55,890 bases of DNA from Roseomonas sp. E05 (GTDB taxonomy: Bacteria > Pseudomonadota > Alphaproteobacteria > Acetobacterales > Acetobacteraceae), in NCBI RefSeq assembly GCF_030063475.1, contig NZ_JASIRT010000031.1, positions 1 through 55,890 of the forward strand, read 5' to 3'. Position 1 is the first letter of the stretch; every line of letters starts with the position of its first letter. The position numbers and the translations under genes are program-made. Below, in pieces: positions 17,229 through 25,292 of the stretch. Below the pieces are notes generated by a model, which had not been told where the DNA came from, did no database searches, and saw only the letters and a program-made list of their open reading frames with translations.

Positions 17229-18113
17229 ATGAACGCCCGCGACATCGAGATCTTCCGCGCCGTGATGCAGTACCGCACGCTGAGCGCGGCGGCGGAGGTG
17301 CTGCATGTCTCGCAGCCCGCCCTTTCCAAGGCGGTGCGGCACTGCGAGGACCGGCTGGGCTTCCGGCTCTTCCAGCGCCGGGCCGGTCGCCTCGTGCCGA
17401 CCGCCGAGGCGCAGACCCTGCTGCCCGAGGCGGAGCGGCTCTACCAGGAGCTCCAGGGCTTCAAGGGCTTCGCGCGGGATCTCGGCAGCCATCGCGGCGG
17501 GCTGCTGCGGCTGGGCACCAGCTCATCCCTGGCGGTCTCGCTGGTGCCGCCGGCCATCGCCGCCCTGCGGCGGGAGCGTGCCGCCGCGCGCCTGACCGTG
17601 CACCTGCTGCCGGTGCGGGAACTGGGCGAGGCGCTGCTGGCGCGGCGGCTGGATGTCGCGCTCTCCCTGACGCCGCTGCCCTTGCCCGGGCTGGAGAGCA
17701 CGGTGCTGGGCAGCATTCCCTGCGTGGTGCTGCTGCCGGAGGGGCATCGGCTGGCGTCCGAGCCGGTGCTGCGGCCCGCGCTGCTGGCCGGCGAGCCGGA
17801 GGTGGGCTTCGCCGGCTGGCAGGATTTCGGCCACAGCCTCGACCTCGCCTTCCGGCAGGAGGGTGTGGAGCGCGCGCTGGCGGTGGAGGTCGGCACCACG
17901 GTGAGCGCGGTGGCGATGGTGCGGGAGGGGATCGGCTACGCAATCGTGGACGGGCTGGCGCAGCGGCGCCTGCCGCCCGGCGTGGTGGCGCGCCCCTTCC
18001 TGCCCGAGGTGCGGCGGGACGTGGCGATGGCGCGCAGCCTGGCGCTCGGCGCCTCCGCCCTGCTGGACCGTCTGGGTGAGATCCTGACCGCCCTCTGTCG
18101 CTCGCCTGACTGA
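17229..18113 (+). CDS. LysR-family transcriptional regulator
   Basis: A 294-residue regulator with an N-terminal winged helix (IEIFRAVMQYRTLSAAAEVLHVSQPALSKAV, residues about 6-36) and a LysR substrate-binding domain (RLGTSSSLAVSLVPPAIAALR near 92-112, CVVLLPEGHRLA near 157-168). It lies 79 nt downstream of hyuB on the same strand and ends at a strong hairpin, so it is probably the last gene of the hyuAB unit or a separate gene controlling it. ATG at 17229 is directly preceded by an in-frame GTG. Confidence 0.92.
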   Translation: MNARDIEIFRAVMQYRTLSAAAEVLHVSQPALSKAVRHCEDRLGFRLFQRRAGRLVPTAEAQTLLPEAERLYQELQGFKGFARDLGSHRGGLLRLGTSSSLAVSLVPPAIAALRRERAAARLTVHLLPVRELGEALLARRLDVALSLTPLPLPGLESTVLGSIPCVVLLPEGHRLASEPVLRPALLAGEPEVGFAGWQDFGHSLDLAFRQEGVERALAVEVGTTVSAVAMVREGIGYAIVDGLAQRRLPPGVVARPFLPEVRRDVAMARSLALGASALLDRLGEILTALCRSPD

Positions 18114-18120
18114 TGTGGGG

Positions 18121-18147
18121 GGCCGGGGGCATTCAATGCCCCCGGCC
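18121..18147. terminator. Terminator hairpin between LysR and Bug receptor genes
   Basis: GGCCGGGGGCAT and ATGCCCCCGGCC form a 12-bp perfect stem with a TCA loop, 7 nt after the LysR stop. It is placed between convergent genes and can act on either strand; no T tract follows. Confidence 0.75.
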
Positions 18148-18158
18148 GGGAGGGTCCG

Positions 18159-18177
18159 GGAGGGGCGGCGCCCCTCC
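18159..18177. terminator. Second terminator-like hairpin
   Basis: GGAGGGGC and GCCCCTCC form an 8-bp stem around GGC, just beyond the end of the minus-strand receptor gene. Probably the terminator for that gene. Confidence 0.5.
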
Positions 18178-18186
18178 TGGCCGTTC

Positions 18187-19200
18187 TCAGTCCAGGCTGG
18201 CGCCGCTCGCCTTCACGATCGGCACCCAGTAATTGATCTCCTCCTGGAGGAAGCCGGCGAACTTGGCCGGGGTGTATCCGGTCATCGGCGGCAGGCCCAT
18301 TTCGTCGTTCAGCTTCTTCGCCACGGCGGGATCGGTCAGCGCCTTCTCCGTCGCCTGGGCCAGCCTGTCGATGATGGCCTGCGGCGTGCCGGCCGGCGCG
18401 AAGAGGCCGAACCAGGAATAGGCCTTGTAGCCGGGCAGGCCGGCCTCGGCGCTGGTCGGCACCTCCGGCAGCACGGAGGAGCGCTTGTCGGTGGCCATCA
18501 CCAGCGGCACCAGGGCGCCACTCTCGGCATGCGGCTTGATCAGGCCCGGCGCATCGGCGGTGAAGTCGATCACCCCGGCCAGCAGGTCGTTGAACACCGG
18601 CCCGCTGCCGCGATAGGGCACGTGCACCGCCTGGGTTCCGGTCTGCTGCAGCAGCGCGACGCAGGAGATATGACCGGAGGAGCCGTTGCCGGCGCTGCCG
18701 TAGGAGAGCTTGCCGGGCTTGGCCTTCAGCAGCGCGATGAACTCCTGCAGCGTGGAAACGCCGAGGCCCTTGCGCACGGCGATGCCGATCGGCACCAGCA
18801 CGGTGGGCGCGACGGGCACGATGTCCTTCACCGGGTCATAGGGCATGTGCTTGTACAGCCCCATGGCGAGCGCGGTGGTGGAGAGGCCGCTCATGGCGAA
18901 GCTGTAGCCGTCGGGCGCCGCCTTCGCGACGGCATCGACGCCGAGCGTGCCGCCGGCGCCGGGCCGGTTCTCGATGACGATGGGCTGCCCCAGCAGCTCC
19001 GAGAGCTTCTGCGCGACGATGCGGCTGCTGAGGTCGGTGGCGCCGCCGGCGGCGAAGGGCACCACCACCCGCACCGGGCGGTCCGGCCAGGCGGCCCCCT
19101 GCGCCGCGGCCGGCCGGATCAGCGCCGGGGCCGCCAGCAGGGCCGGCGCGGCGGCCAGCAGGCGGCGGCGCGGGAAGGCGGACTTGCGATCTTGCGTCAT
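18187..19200 (-). CDS. Tripartite tricarboxylate transporter receptor (Bug family)
   Basis: A 337-residue periplasmic receptor. The signal peptide holds a twin-arginine-like FPRRRLLAAAPAL run and ends at AAAQG near residue 35. The mature part starts with the Bug hallmark WPDRPVRVVVPFAAGGATDLSSRIVAQKL, followed by VIENRPGAGGTLGVDAVAKAAPDGY. Bug proteins bind carboxylates, amino acids or amides and deliver them to TctAB permeases; no tctA or tctB gene is nearby, so it is an orphan receptor. Its ATG follows the IclR stop with no spacer (TGAATG), so the two are cotranscribed. Confidence 0.94.
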   Translation of the reverse strand: MTQDRKSAFPRRRLLAAAPALLAAPALIRPAAAQGAAWPDRPVRVVVPFAAGGATDLSSRIVAQKLSELLGQPIVIENRPGAGGTLGVDAVAKAAPDGYSFAMSGLSTTALAMGLYKHMPYDPVKDIVPVAPTVLVPIGIAVRKGLGVSTLQEFIALLKAKPGKLSYGSAGNGSSGHISCVALLQQTGTQAVHVPYRGSGPVFNDLLAGVIDFTADAPGLIKPHAESGALVPLVMATDKRSSVLPEVPTSAEAGLPGYKAYSWFGLFAPAGTPQAIIDRLAQATEKALTDPAVAKKLNDEMGLPPMTGYTPAKFAGFLQEEINYWVPIVKASGASLD

Positions 19201-20034
19201 TCAGGACTCTCCGCTGCGGGTTGGTCGTTGCGTGGCGCCTGGCACGGCCATGGTCGCTTCGATCGCGGCGACTTCCTGGCGGATCCGGCGCAGGAAGGCG
19301 AGGCGGGCGGCGGTGTCGAGCCGGCTGGCGATGAAGTTGGTGGCGATGGCGGCGGTGACGGCGTGGCCCGGCGGGCGGATCGCCACGCTGAGCACGGCAA
19401 GCCCGGCGATGAGGGATTCGTCGCTCATCAGGTAGCCCTGCGCCTGCACCTGCCGGAGCCGCTGCCGCACCCGCTCGGCGGAACTGCCGAACTGCGGGTA
19501 GCGCGCGGCATTGGCGGCCAGCACGGCCTCGATCTCCGCCTCCGGCTGGCTGGCCAGGATGGCGGCGCTGCCGGCGCCGATGCCGAGCGGCATCAGCCCG
19601 CCCACGCCCTGGGTCAGGCTCTCGATGACATAGGCGCCCTCCTGCCGGTCCACCACCACGGCATTCAGCCCGCTGCGGACGATCAGGAAGGTGGTCTCGC
19701 CGCTCTCGCCGGAGAGCCGCGCCAGAGCGGGGCGGCAGAGGCGGCGCAGGCCGGTGCCGTCCGCCGCCTGGCCGGCCAGCGCCACCAGCGCGGCGCCCAG
19801 CCGGTGCAGCTTGCCGCCGTCCACGCGTTCCACCCAGCCATGGTGCTCCAGCGCTGCCAGCAGCCGATGGGTGGTGGAGGCGCTGAGCCCGAGGCCCGCG
19901 GCGAGGCGCGAGAGCTGCATGCCGCCATGGCCGGCCTCGCCCAGCAGGTTCAGCAGCCGCACGGAGCGGTCGAGCACCTGGATGCCCGATTCAGTGGACG
20001 CCTGCGGCTCGTCGGGGGAGCGGAAATTGGCCAT
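19201..20034 (-). CDS. IclR-family transcriptional regulator
   Basis: A 277-residue regulator: winged helix with VRLLNLLGEAGHGGMQLSRLAAGLGLSASTTHRLLAAL near residues 26-63 and an IclR effector domain (GETTFLIVRSGLNAVVVDRQEG, LPLGIGAGSAAIL-type segment reading LMPLGIGAGSAAILAS, GYLMSDESLIAGLAVLSVAIRPP). It heads a two-gene unit with the Bug receptor and is divergent from the dehydrogenase operon, the usual arrangement for a regulator and its target. No good ribosome site precedes the chosen ATG. Confidence 0.93.
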   Translation of the reverse strand: MANFRSPDEPQASTESGIQVLDRSVRLLNLLGEAGHGGMQLSRLAAGLGLSASTTHRLLAALEHHGWVERVDGGKLHRLGAALVALAGQAADGTGLRRLCRPALARLSGESGETTFLIVRSGLNAVVVDRQEGAYVIESLTQGVGGLMPLGIGAGSAAILASQPEAEIEAVLAANAARYPQFGSSAERVRQRLRQVQAQGYLMSDESLIAGLAVLSVAIRPPGHAVTAAIATNFIASRLDTAARLAFLRRIRQEVAAIEATMAVPGATQRPTRSGES

Positions 20035-20071
20035 CGCTCAGAGGATTGGCATGTCCCTCTCCGTGCTGCAA

Positions 20072-20086
20072 TTCCGTAATGTGGAA
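20072..20086. promoter_or_regulatory. Possible IclR-type operator
   Basis: TTCC and GGAA are separated by 7 nt (TTCCGTAATGTGGAA), within an A+T-rich tract that is the only promoter-like DNA between the divergent IclR and dehydrogenase genes. IclR proteins commonly bind such TTCC/GGAA dyads. The inner positions are poorly symmetric. Confidence 0.35.
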
Positions 20087-20177
20087 AGAAGTTATAAAAA
20101 ATTCTATCTGTTGGAAAATCGCGGCCGGCCGCTATGGTGCCGCCCGGCGTCCCGCAGGGAATAAGGGAGACCGTGCA

Positions 20178-20453
20178 GTGCGACTGGTGCGTTTGGTCGA
20201 TCAGGACCGGCCCGCAATCCGCTTCGTTCTTGAAGGGCAGGACTGCTCCGCCCGCGCGGGCGATACGCTGCTGACGGCCATCCTGGCGGGGGAGGGCAGT
20301 TTCCTCCGCTGCAGCGAGTTCGGCGACGGGCCGCGCGCCGGCTTCTGCCTGATGGGCGCCTGCCAGGACTGCCGCGTGGTGGTGGAGGGCCTCGGCCCGG
20401 TCCGCGCCTGCGCCACCGAATGCGCGCCCGGCATGGTGGTGCGGCGGGCATGA
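20178..20453 (+). CDS. 2Fe-2S ferredoxin-like subunit (HcnA/opine oxidase type)
   Basis: A 91-residue iron-sulfur subunit started by GTG, 7 nt after GGGAGA. The Cys pattern RCSEFGDGPRAGFCLMGACQDCRV followed by RACATEC is that of the small subunit of hydrogen cyanide synthase, opine oxidase and related D-amino acid or proline dehydrogenases. The 2Fe-2S cluster would relay electrons between the flavin subunits. ATGA overlap with the next gene. Confidence 0.88.
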   Translation: MRLVRLVDQDRPAIRFVLEGQDCSARAGDTLLTAILAGEGSFLRCSEFGDGPRAGFCLMGACQDCRVVVEGLGPVRACATECAPGMVVRRA

Positions 20454-21844
20454 GGGTCGCGGTGGTGGGCGCCGGCCCGGCCGGTGTACGCGCGGTGGAG
20501 CAACTGGTGCGCGCCGGCCTGCGCCCGCTTTGGCTGGACGAGGCGCCGGATGGCGGCGGCCGCATCTACCAGCGCCCGCCGGCGGGCTTCACCCGCGGCG
20601 CCCGTGCGCTCTACGGGCTGGAGGCGGCGAAGGCCACCGCCCTGCACGCCACGCTGGATGCGCTGAAGCCGGTCACGGACTGGCGGCCCGGCACGCTGGT
20701 CTGGGACATCGGCGCCGACCCCCGCCAGCTTCACACGCTGCGCGAGGGGCGGGCGGCGGCGCAGGACGTCGATGCCGCCATCCTCTGCACCGGGGCGATG
20801 GATCGCGTGGTGCCGCTGCCCGGCTGGACCCTGCCGGGCGTGACCACGCTGGGGGGCGCGCAGATCGCGCTGAAGGCGCAGGGCTGCGCCATCGGCCGCT
20901 GCGTGGCCTTCCTGGGCAGCGGGCCGCTGCTCTGGCTGGTCGCCTACCAGTACATGAAGGCGGGCGCGACCATCGCGGCGGTGCTGGATACCACGCCCTT
21001 CGCCACCAAGGCGCAGGCACTGGCCGGCCTGCCGCATGATCCCGCCACCCTGGCCAAGGGCCTCTACTACGTCGCGCGTCTGCGTGCCGCCGGCATCCTC
21101 GTCGCCGAGGGCGTCACGCCGCTGGCGATCGAAGGGGAGGGGGAGCGGGGCGTCACCGCGCTCCACTGGCGCGACGCGGCGGGCCGTGAGCGCTGGCTGG
21201 ATTGCGACGCCCTCGGCCTCGGCTGGGGCGTCCGGCCGGAGCTGCAACTCGCTGACCTCGCGGGCGTGCCGATCCGCTTCGACCCCGTGCAGCACAACTG
21301 GGTGCCGGAGCGGGACGCCATGGGCCGGACGTCCGTGCGCGGGATCTACCTGGCCGGTGATGGAGCGGGGATCGGCGGCGCCGACGTGGCGGAAATGGCC
21401 GGTGCCTGCGCGGCGCAGGCGCTGCTGGCCGATGCGGGGCTGCCGGCGGATGCGGCCCTGGTCCGGCGGCTGCAGGCACGGCTGCGCCGCCAGGCACGCT
21501 TCCGCGCGGCGCTGGAGCGCGCCTTTCCCTTCCCCGCGCAGCTCGCCGCCTCCATGCCGGACGAGACCATCCTCTGCCGCTGCGAGAGGGTGACGGCGGG
21601 CGAGCTGCGCGCCGCCGCCGAACCGGAGGGGCCGCAGGGCGCCGCGCCGGAGGTGAACCGCGCCAAGGCCTTCACCCGCATCGGCATGGGGCGCTGCCAG
21701 GGGCGGGTCTGCGGCATGGCCGCCGCCGAGGTGCTGGCGGCGCGGCTCGGCTGCGGCGTGGCGGAGATCGGCCGTCTGCGCGGCCAGGCCCCGGTGAAGC
21801 CGCTGCCGTTCATCGCTGCGCCCGAGGCGGAGGAAGCGGCATGA
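20450..21844 (+). CDS. FAD/2Fe-2S oxidoreductase subunit (HcnB/opine oxidase A type)
   Basis: The 464-residue subunit starts with a dinucleotide-binding fold (VAVVGAGPAGVRAVEQL, residues 3-19), has a second one at CVAFLGSGPLLWLVAYQY, an ATG-like motif LAGDGAGIGGADVAEMAGACAAQ, and ends with a BFD-like 2Fe-2S domain (LCRCERVTAGELRAA ... GMGRCQGRVCG). This domain order matches HcnB, OoxA and the large subunits of related dehydrogenases. Together with its neighbours it forms a membrane- or cytoplasm-associated complex oxidising an amino-compound. Coupled by 4-nt overlaps on both sides. Confidence 0.9.
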   Translation: MRVAVVGAGPAGVRAVEQLVRAGLRPLWLDEAPDGGGRIYQRPPAGFTRGARALYGLEAAKATALHATLDALKPVTDWRPGTLVWDIGADPRQLHTLREGRAAAQDVDAAILCTGAMDRVVPLPGWTLPGVTTLGGAQIALKAQGCAIGRCVAFLGSGPLLWLVAYQYMKAGATIAAVLDTTPFATKAQALAGLPHDPATLAKGLYYVARLRAAGILVAEGVTPLAIEGEGERGVTALHWRDAAGRERWLDCDALGLGWGVRPELQLADLAGVPIRFDPVQHNWVPERDAMGRTSVRGIYLAGDGAGIGGADVAEMAGACAAQALLADAGLPADAALVRRLQARLRRQARFRAALERAFPFPAQLAASMPDETILCRCERVTAGELRAAAEPEGPQGAAPEVNRAKAFTRIGMGRCQGRVCGMAAAEVLAARLGCGVAEIGRLRGQAPVKPLPFIAAPEAEEAA

Positions 21845-22986
21845 CGGCGCCGGTAGAGGCCGATGTCCTCATCATCGGCGGCGGCGGCGCGGGCTGCTCG
21901 GCGGCGCTGCACCTGGCCCGGCGGGGCGCCCGCGTTGTCCTGCTGGAGCGCGGTCTGGTCGGCTCGCAGGCCTCCGGCGCCAATTACGGCGGCGTGCGGC
22001 AGCAGGGGCGGCACCCGGCCGAGCTGCCCATCGCCCGGCGCTCGCACGAGATCTGGCGTCGCCTGCCGGAACTGCTCGGCACCGGCTGCGAGTTCGTGCA
22101 GACCGGCCATCTGAAGCTGGCGCGCAACGAGGCCGAGGCGGCCGAGCTGGTGGCCTATCTGGATGTCGCCGCCTCGCATGACCTCAGGCTCGAATTCCTC
22201 GATGGCGCGGCCCTGCGGCGGCGCTTTCCCTGGCTGGGACCGGCCGCCATCGCCGGCTCCTTCGCCCCCGAGGACGGCTCGGCCAACCCGCGCCTGCTCT
22301 CGCCCGCCCTCGCCCGGGCCGCGCGGCAGGCCGGCGCCACGCTGCTGGAGCAGGCGGCGGTGACCGCCTGCCAGCACGAAGGCGGCCGCTTCGTGGTGGA
22401 GGCGGGCGGGCGCCGCTTCCGCGCGGAGCGGCTGCTCAACACCGCCGGCTTCTGGGGCGGGCAGGTCGCGGCCTGGTTCGGCGAGGCGGTGCCGGTCCGG
22501 CCGCATACCCCGAACATGATGGTCACCGAGCCCATCCCCTACGTCATCGAGCCGAATGTGGGCGTGGCCGGCGGCAATGTGTACCTGCGGCAGATCCCGC
22601 GCGGCAACGTCATCATCGGCGGCGGCCACGGGATGGGCGATCCGGCGGTGCCGATGTCGCGCCCGCTGGCGCAGGTCACGCTGCAGGCGATGCGGCGGGC
22701 GGCGGCGCTGGTACCGGCACTGGAAGGGGTCTCCGTCATCCGCAGCTGGAGCGGGATCGACGGCATGATGCCGGACAAGATCCCCGTGGTCGGGCCGAGC
22801 GGCACCACGCCGGGCCTGTTCCACGCCTTCGGCTTTTCCGGCCATGGCTTTCAGCTCGGCCCGGCGATCGGCGCGATCCTCTGCGAGCTCGCGCTCGACG
22901 GCCGGACCGAGACACCGCTGGAGGGGCTTTCGATCCGGCGCTTCCTGGCGCCGCGGCCGATGCCTGCCGGGGCGGCCATGACCTGA
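21841..22986 (+). CDS. FAD-dependent amine/amino acid dehydrogenase subunit (HcnC/DadA-like)
   Basis: The 381-residue subunit belongs to the DAO family: DVLIIGGGGAGCSAALHLARRGARVVLLERG near residues 8-38, a central substrate domain, and the closing flavin contact block GIDGMMPDKIPVVGPSGTTPG with FGFSGHGFQLGPAIG. Family members oxidise glycine, sarcosine, D-amino acids, proline or opines. The subunit combination argues against a simple oxidase; the substrate could be the ligand of the divergent Bug receptor. Confidence 0.91.
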   Translation: MTAPVEADVLIIGGGGAGCSAALHLARRGARVVLLERGLVGSQASGANYGGVRQQGRHPAELPIARRSHEIWRRLPELLGTGCEFVQTGHLKLARNEAEAAELVAYLDVAASHDLRLEFLDGAALRRRFPWLGPAAIAGSFAPEDGSANPRLLSPALARAARQAGATLLEQAAVTACQHEGGRFVVEAGGRRFRAERLLNTAGFWGGQVAAWFGEAVPVRPHTPNMMVTEPIPYVIEPNVGVAGGNVYLRQIPRGNVIIGGGHGMGDPAVPMSRPLAQVTLQAMRRAAALVPALEGVSVIRSWSGIDGMMPDKIPVVGPSGTTPGLFHAFGFSGHGFQLGPAIGAILCELALDGRTETPLEGLSIRRFLAPRPMPAGAAMT

Positions 22987-23011
22987 GATGCCGCCGCATT
23001 GACGCGGCGAG

Positions 23012-23023
23012 TGGAACGTTCCA
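23012..23023. promoter_or_regulatory. LacI operator TGGAACGTTCCA, copy 1
   Basis: A perfect 12-bp palindrome with central CpG, 28 nt before the start of the LacI gene at 23052. Three near copies lie at 28413, 30933 and 30979, all in promoter regions. Its position fits autoregulation of the regulator and the acyl-CoA genes behind it. Confidence 0.85.
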
Positions 23024-23051
23024 TTGTGGAGGCCGGGATCAGAAGCCTTCC

Positions 23052-24053
23052 ATGCAGCGCGTTCGAATCAAGGATGTGGCCCGGGAAGCCGGCGTGGCGC
23101 TCTCCACCGCCGCGCTGGCCCTGCGGGACGACACCAAACTCCGCCCGGAGACGCGCCGCCTGGTGCGCGACGCCGCGGCGCGGCTCGGCTATGTCTATGA
23201 CCGCTCGGCCGCCCTCATGCGGTCCGGCAAGTCGCACACCATCGGCCTGCTGGTCTGCGAGATCACCAATCCCTTCTACGCCGAGCTGACGGCGGGCGTG
23301 GAGGAGGCGCTCGACGAGGCCGGCTTCGTCGTGATGCTGGCGAACACCTCGGAATCCGTCGCCCGGCAGCGGCGCATGCTTGAACGCTTCCGCGAGCAGC
23401 CGGTGGATGGCGTGCTGATCATGCCGGCCACCGGAACGCCGCCGGGCCTGCTGGAGGACCTCGAACGCTGGCGCCTGCCGCATGCGACGGTGGTCCGCAG
23501 CTTCCGGCGCGGCGCGCATGCCGGGCCGGACAACCGCGCCGGAACCCGGCTGGCCACCGAGCACCTCCTCGCGCTCGGGCACCGGCGGATCGCCTTCCTC
23601 GGCGGCGGCGCCCGGAATTCCGTCAGCCGCGAGCGGTGGGACGGCTATGCCCGCGCCATGGCGAAGGCCGGGCTGGCGTCCGAGCATCTGCCCTGCCGCA
23701 CCGATATCGGCGAAGCGGCCGCGCTGGTGCAGGCGCTGCCCGCCGACGGCCCCACCGCGCTCGTCTGCTTCAATGATTCCGTGGCCTTCGGCGCCACTTT
23801 GGGCCTGTTGCGCAGCGGCCGGCTGCCGGGGCGCGACGTCGCCGTCATCGGCTTCGACGACATCCGGGAGGCCGCCGCATGGTTCCCGCCGCTGACCACC
23901 ATCCGCGTTTCCCCGCGCGGCATGGGGCAGGCGGCGGCGCGGGTCCTGCTGGAGCGGATCACGCAGCCCGAGGGGCCGCCCCGCCGCGAGATCCTCGCGC
24001 CGCGCCTGATCGTGCGCGAGTCCTGCGGCGCCCCTCTCCGGCCGAAGGGATGA
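23052..24053 (+). CDS. LacI-family regulator of the acyl-CoA/sugar catabolic region
   Basis: A 333-residue repressor with helix-turn-helix VRIKDVAREAGVALSTAALAL at the start, hinge SAALMRSGKSHTIG near 54-67, and a ribose-binding-type sensor domain (LVCEITNPFYAELTAGV, VDGVLIMPATG, FLGGGARNSVSRERWDGY, ALVCFNDSVAFGA). The recognition helix ends STAALALR where many relatives read STVSRAL, so its operator should differ from the consensus, matching the distinctive palindrome upstream. It probably responds to the imported substrate or an intermediate of the pathway. Confidence 0.94.
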   Translation: MQRVRIKDVAREAGVALSTAALALRDDTKLRPETRRLVRDAAARLGYVYDRSAALMRSGKSHTIGLLVCEITNPFYAELTAGVEEALDEAGFVVMLANTSESVARQRRMLERFREQPVDGVLIMPATGTPPGLLEDLERWRLPHATVVRSFRRGAHAGPDNRAGTRLATEHLLALGHRRIAFLGGGARNSVSRERWDGYARAMAKAGLASEHLPCRTDIGEAAALVQALPADGPTALVCFNDSVAFGATLGLLRSGRLPGRDVAVIGFDDIREAAAWFPPLTTIRVSPRGMGQAAARVLLERITQPEGPPRREILAPRLIVRESCGAPLRPKG

Positions 24054-24079
24054 TGCCCGCCCGCCCTGCCTGCCCCTGA

Positions 24080-24115
24080 CGGGGAGAAGCGTCGGGGAGA
24101 AGCGGCGGGGAGAAG
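24080..24115 (+). repeat. Purine-rich 13-bp tandem repeat before the acyl-CoA dehydrogenase gene
   Basis: CGGGGAGAAGCG begins at 24080 and 24093 and is repeated in shortened form (CGGGGAGAAG) at 24106, an exact 13-bp period; a degenerate fourth copy CGGGAGAA at 24126 is the ribosome site of the next gene. It may be duplicated ribosome-site DNA. Confidence 0.75.
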
Positions 24116-24140
24116 AACGAAGCACCGGGAGAAAACGCCG

Positions 24141-25292
24141 TTGTCCGAGACAAGCCTGCCCCCAGGCGCCGCCGACTGGCACGCCGCCCTGCGCGAGGCG
24201 GCCCGCCGCTTCGCGGACCAGGAGATCGCGCCCCTCGCCGCCGAGCTGGACGAGACCGAGGCCTATCCGGCGGAACTCTACCGCCGCCTCGCCGGCGCCG
24301 GCCTGTTCGGCATCAGCGTGCCGGAGGCGATGGGCGGCGCCGGCGCCGACGTGCTGGCCTATGCGCTGGTGATGGAGGAGCTGTCGCGCGGCTATGCCTC
24401 CGTCGCCGACCAGGTCGGGCTGGTCGAGCTGCTCGGCACGCTGCTGACGCAGCACGGCACCCCGGCGCAGCAGGACCGCTATCTGCGCCCGCTGCTGAAG
24501 GCCGAGCGGCGCTGCGCCTATGCGCTGACCGAGGCCGAGGCCGGCTCCGACCTCGCCGGCCTGCGCAGCCGCGCGCGCCGCACCGGGGAGGGCTGGGTGC
24601 TGGATGGCGCCAAGCTCTGGATCCACAACGCGCCCGTCGCCGACTTCGCCGCCGTGCTGGCGCGCACCGACCCCGAGGCCGGGCATCGCGGCATGTCCAT
24701 CTTCCTGGTCGATCTCGACCGGCCCGGCGTCACGCGCGACCGCAAGGAGCACAAGATGGGCCAGCGCGCCTCGCAGGTGGGCGGGCTGCGCTTCGAGAAT
24801 GTCGCGCTCCCCGCCGAGGCGCTGCTCGGCCAGGAGGGGCGCGGCTTCCACATGATGATGTCGGTGCTGGACAAGGGCCGCGTCGGCATCGCCGCGCTGG
24901 CCGTCGGCATCCTGCAATCCGCGCTGGAGGACAGCATCGACTACGCCAGGCAGCGCCGCCAGTTCGGCCAGGCGATCGGCGAGTTCCAGGCGGTGCAATG
25001 GATGCTCGCCGACATGGCCAAGGACGCGCATGCGGCACGGCTGATGGTGCATCACGCGGCACAGCGGCTCGACCGCGGCGAGCGTGCCACGATGGAGGCC
25101 AGCATGGCCAAGTGCTTCGCCTCGGACGCAGCGGTGGCGCGTACCGCCGACGCCGTGCAGATCCATGGCGGCTCCGGCTACATCCGCGGCGTCCGCGTCG
25201 AGCGGCTCTACCGCGACGCGAAGATCACGCAGATCTATGAGGGGACGAACCAGATCCAACGCATGATCATGGCGCGGAGCCTGCTGGCATGA
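24141..25292 (+). CDS. Acyl-CoA dehydrogenase
   Basis: A 383-residue flavoprotein that introduces a double bond into an acyl-CoA. Visible are the FAD/acyl-CoA signature CAYALTEAEAGSDLAG near residues 131-146, KLWIHNAPVADFAAVLARTD, RRQFGQAIGEFQAVQWMLADM, and QIYEGTNQIQRMIMAR, where Glu367 occupies the catalytic-base position of short- and medium-chain enzymes. It starts with TTG at 24141, preceded by GGGAGA, and no ATG or GTG gives a complete family N-terminus. Follows the LacI gene by 87 nt and overlaps the SDR gene by 4 nt. Likely first oxidative step on the CoA thioester. Confidence 0.93.
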   Translation: MSETSLPPGAADWHAALREAARRFADQEIAPLAAELDETEAYPAELYRRLAGAGLFGISVPEAMGGAGADVLAYALVMEELSRGYASVADQVGLVELLGTLLTQHGTPAQQDRYLRPLLKAERRCAYALTEAEAGSDLAGLRSRARRTGEGWVLDGAKLWIHNAPVADFAAVLARTDPEAGHRGMSIFLVDLDRPGVTRDRKEHKMGQRASQVGGLRFENVALPAEALLGQEGRGFHMMMSVLDKGRVGIAALAVGILQSALEDSIDYARQRRQFGQAIGEFQAVQWMLADMAKDAHAARLMVHHAAQRLDRGERATMEASMAKCFASDAAVARTADAVQIHGGSGYIRGVRVERLYRDAKITQIYEGTNQIQRMIMARSLLA

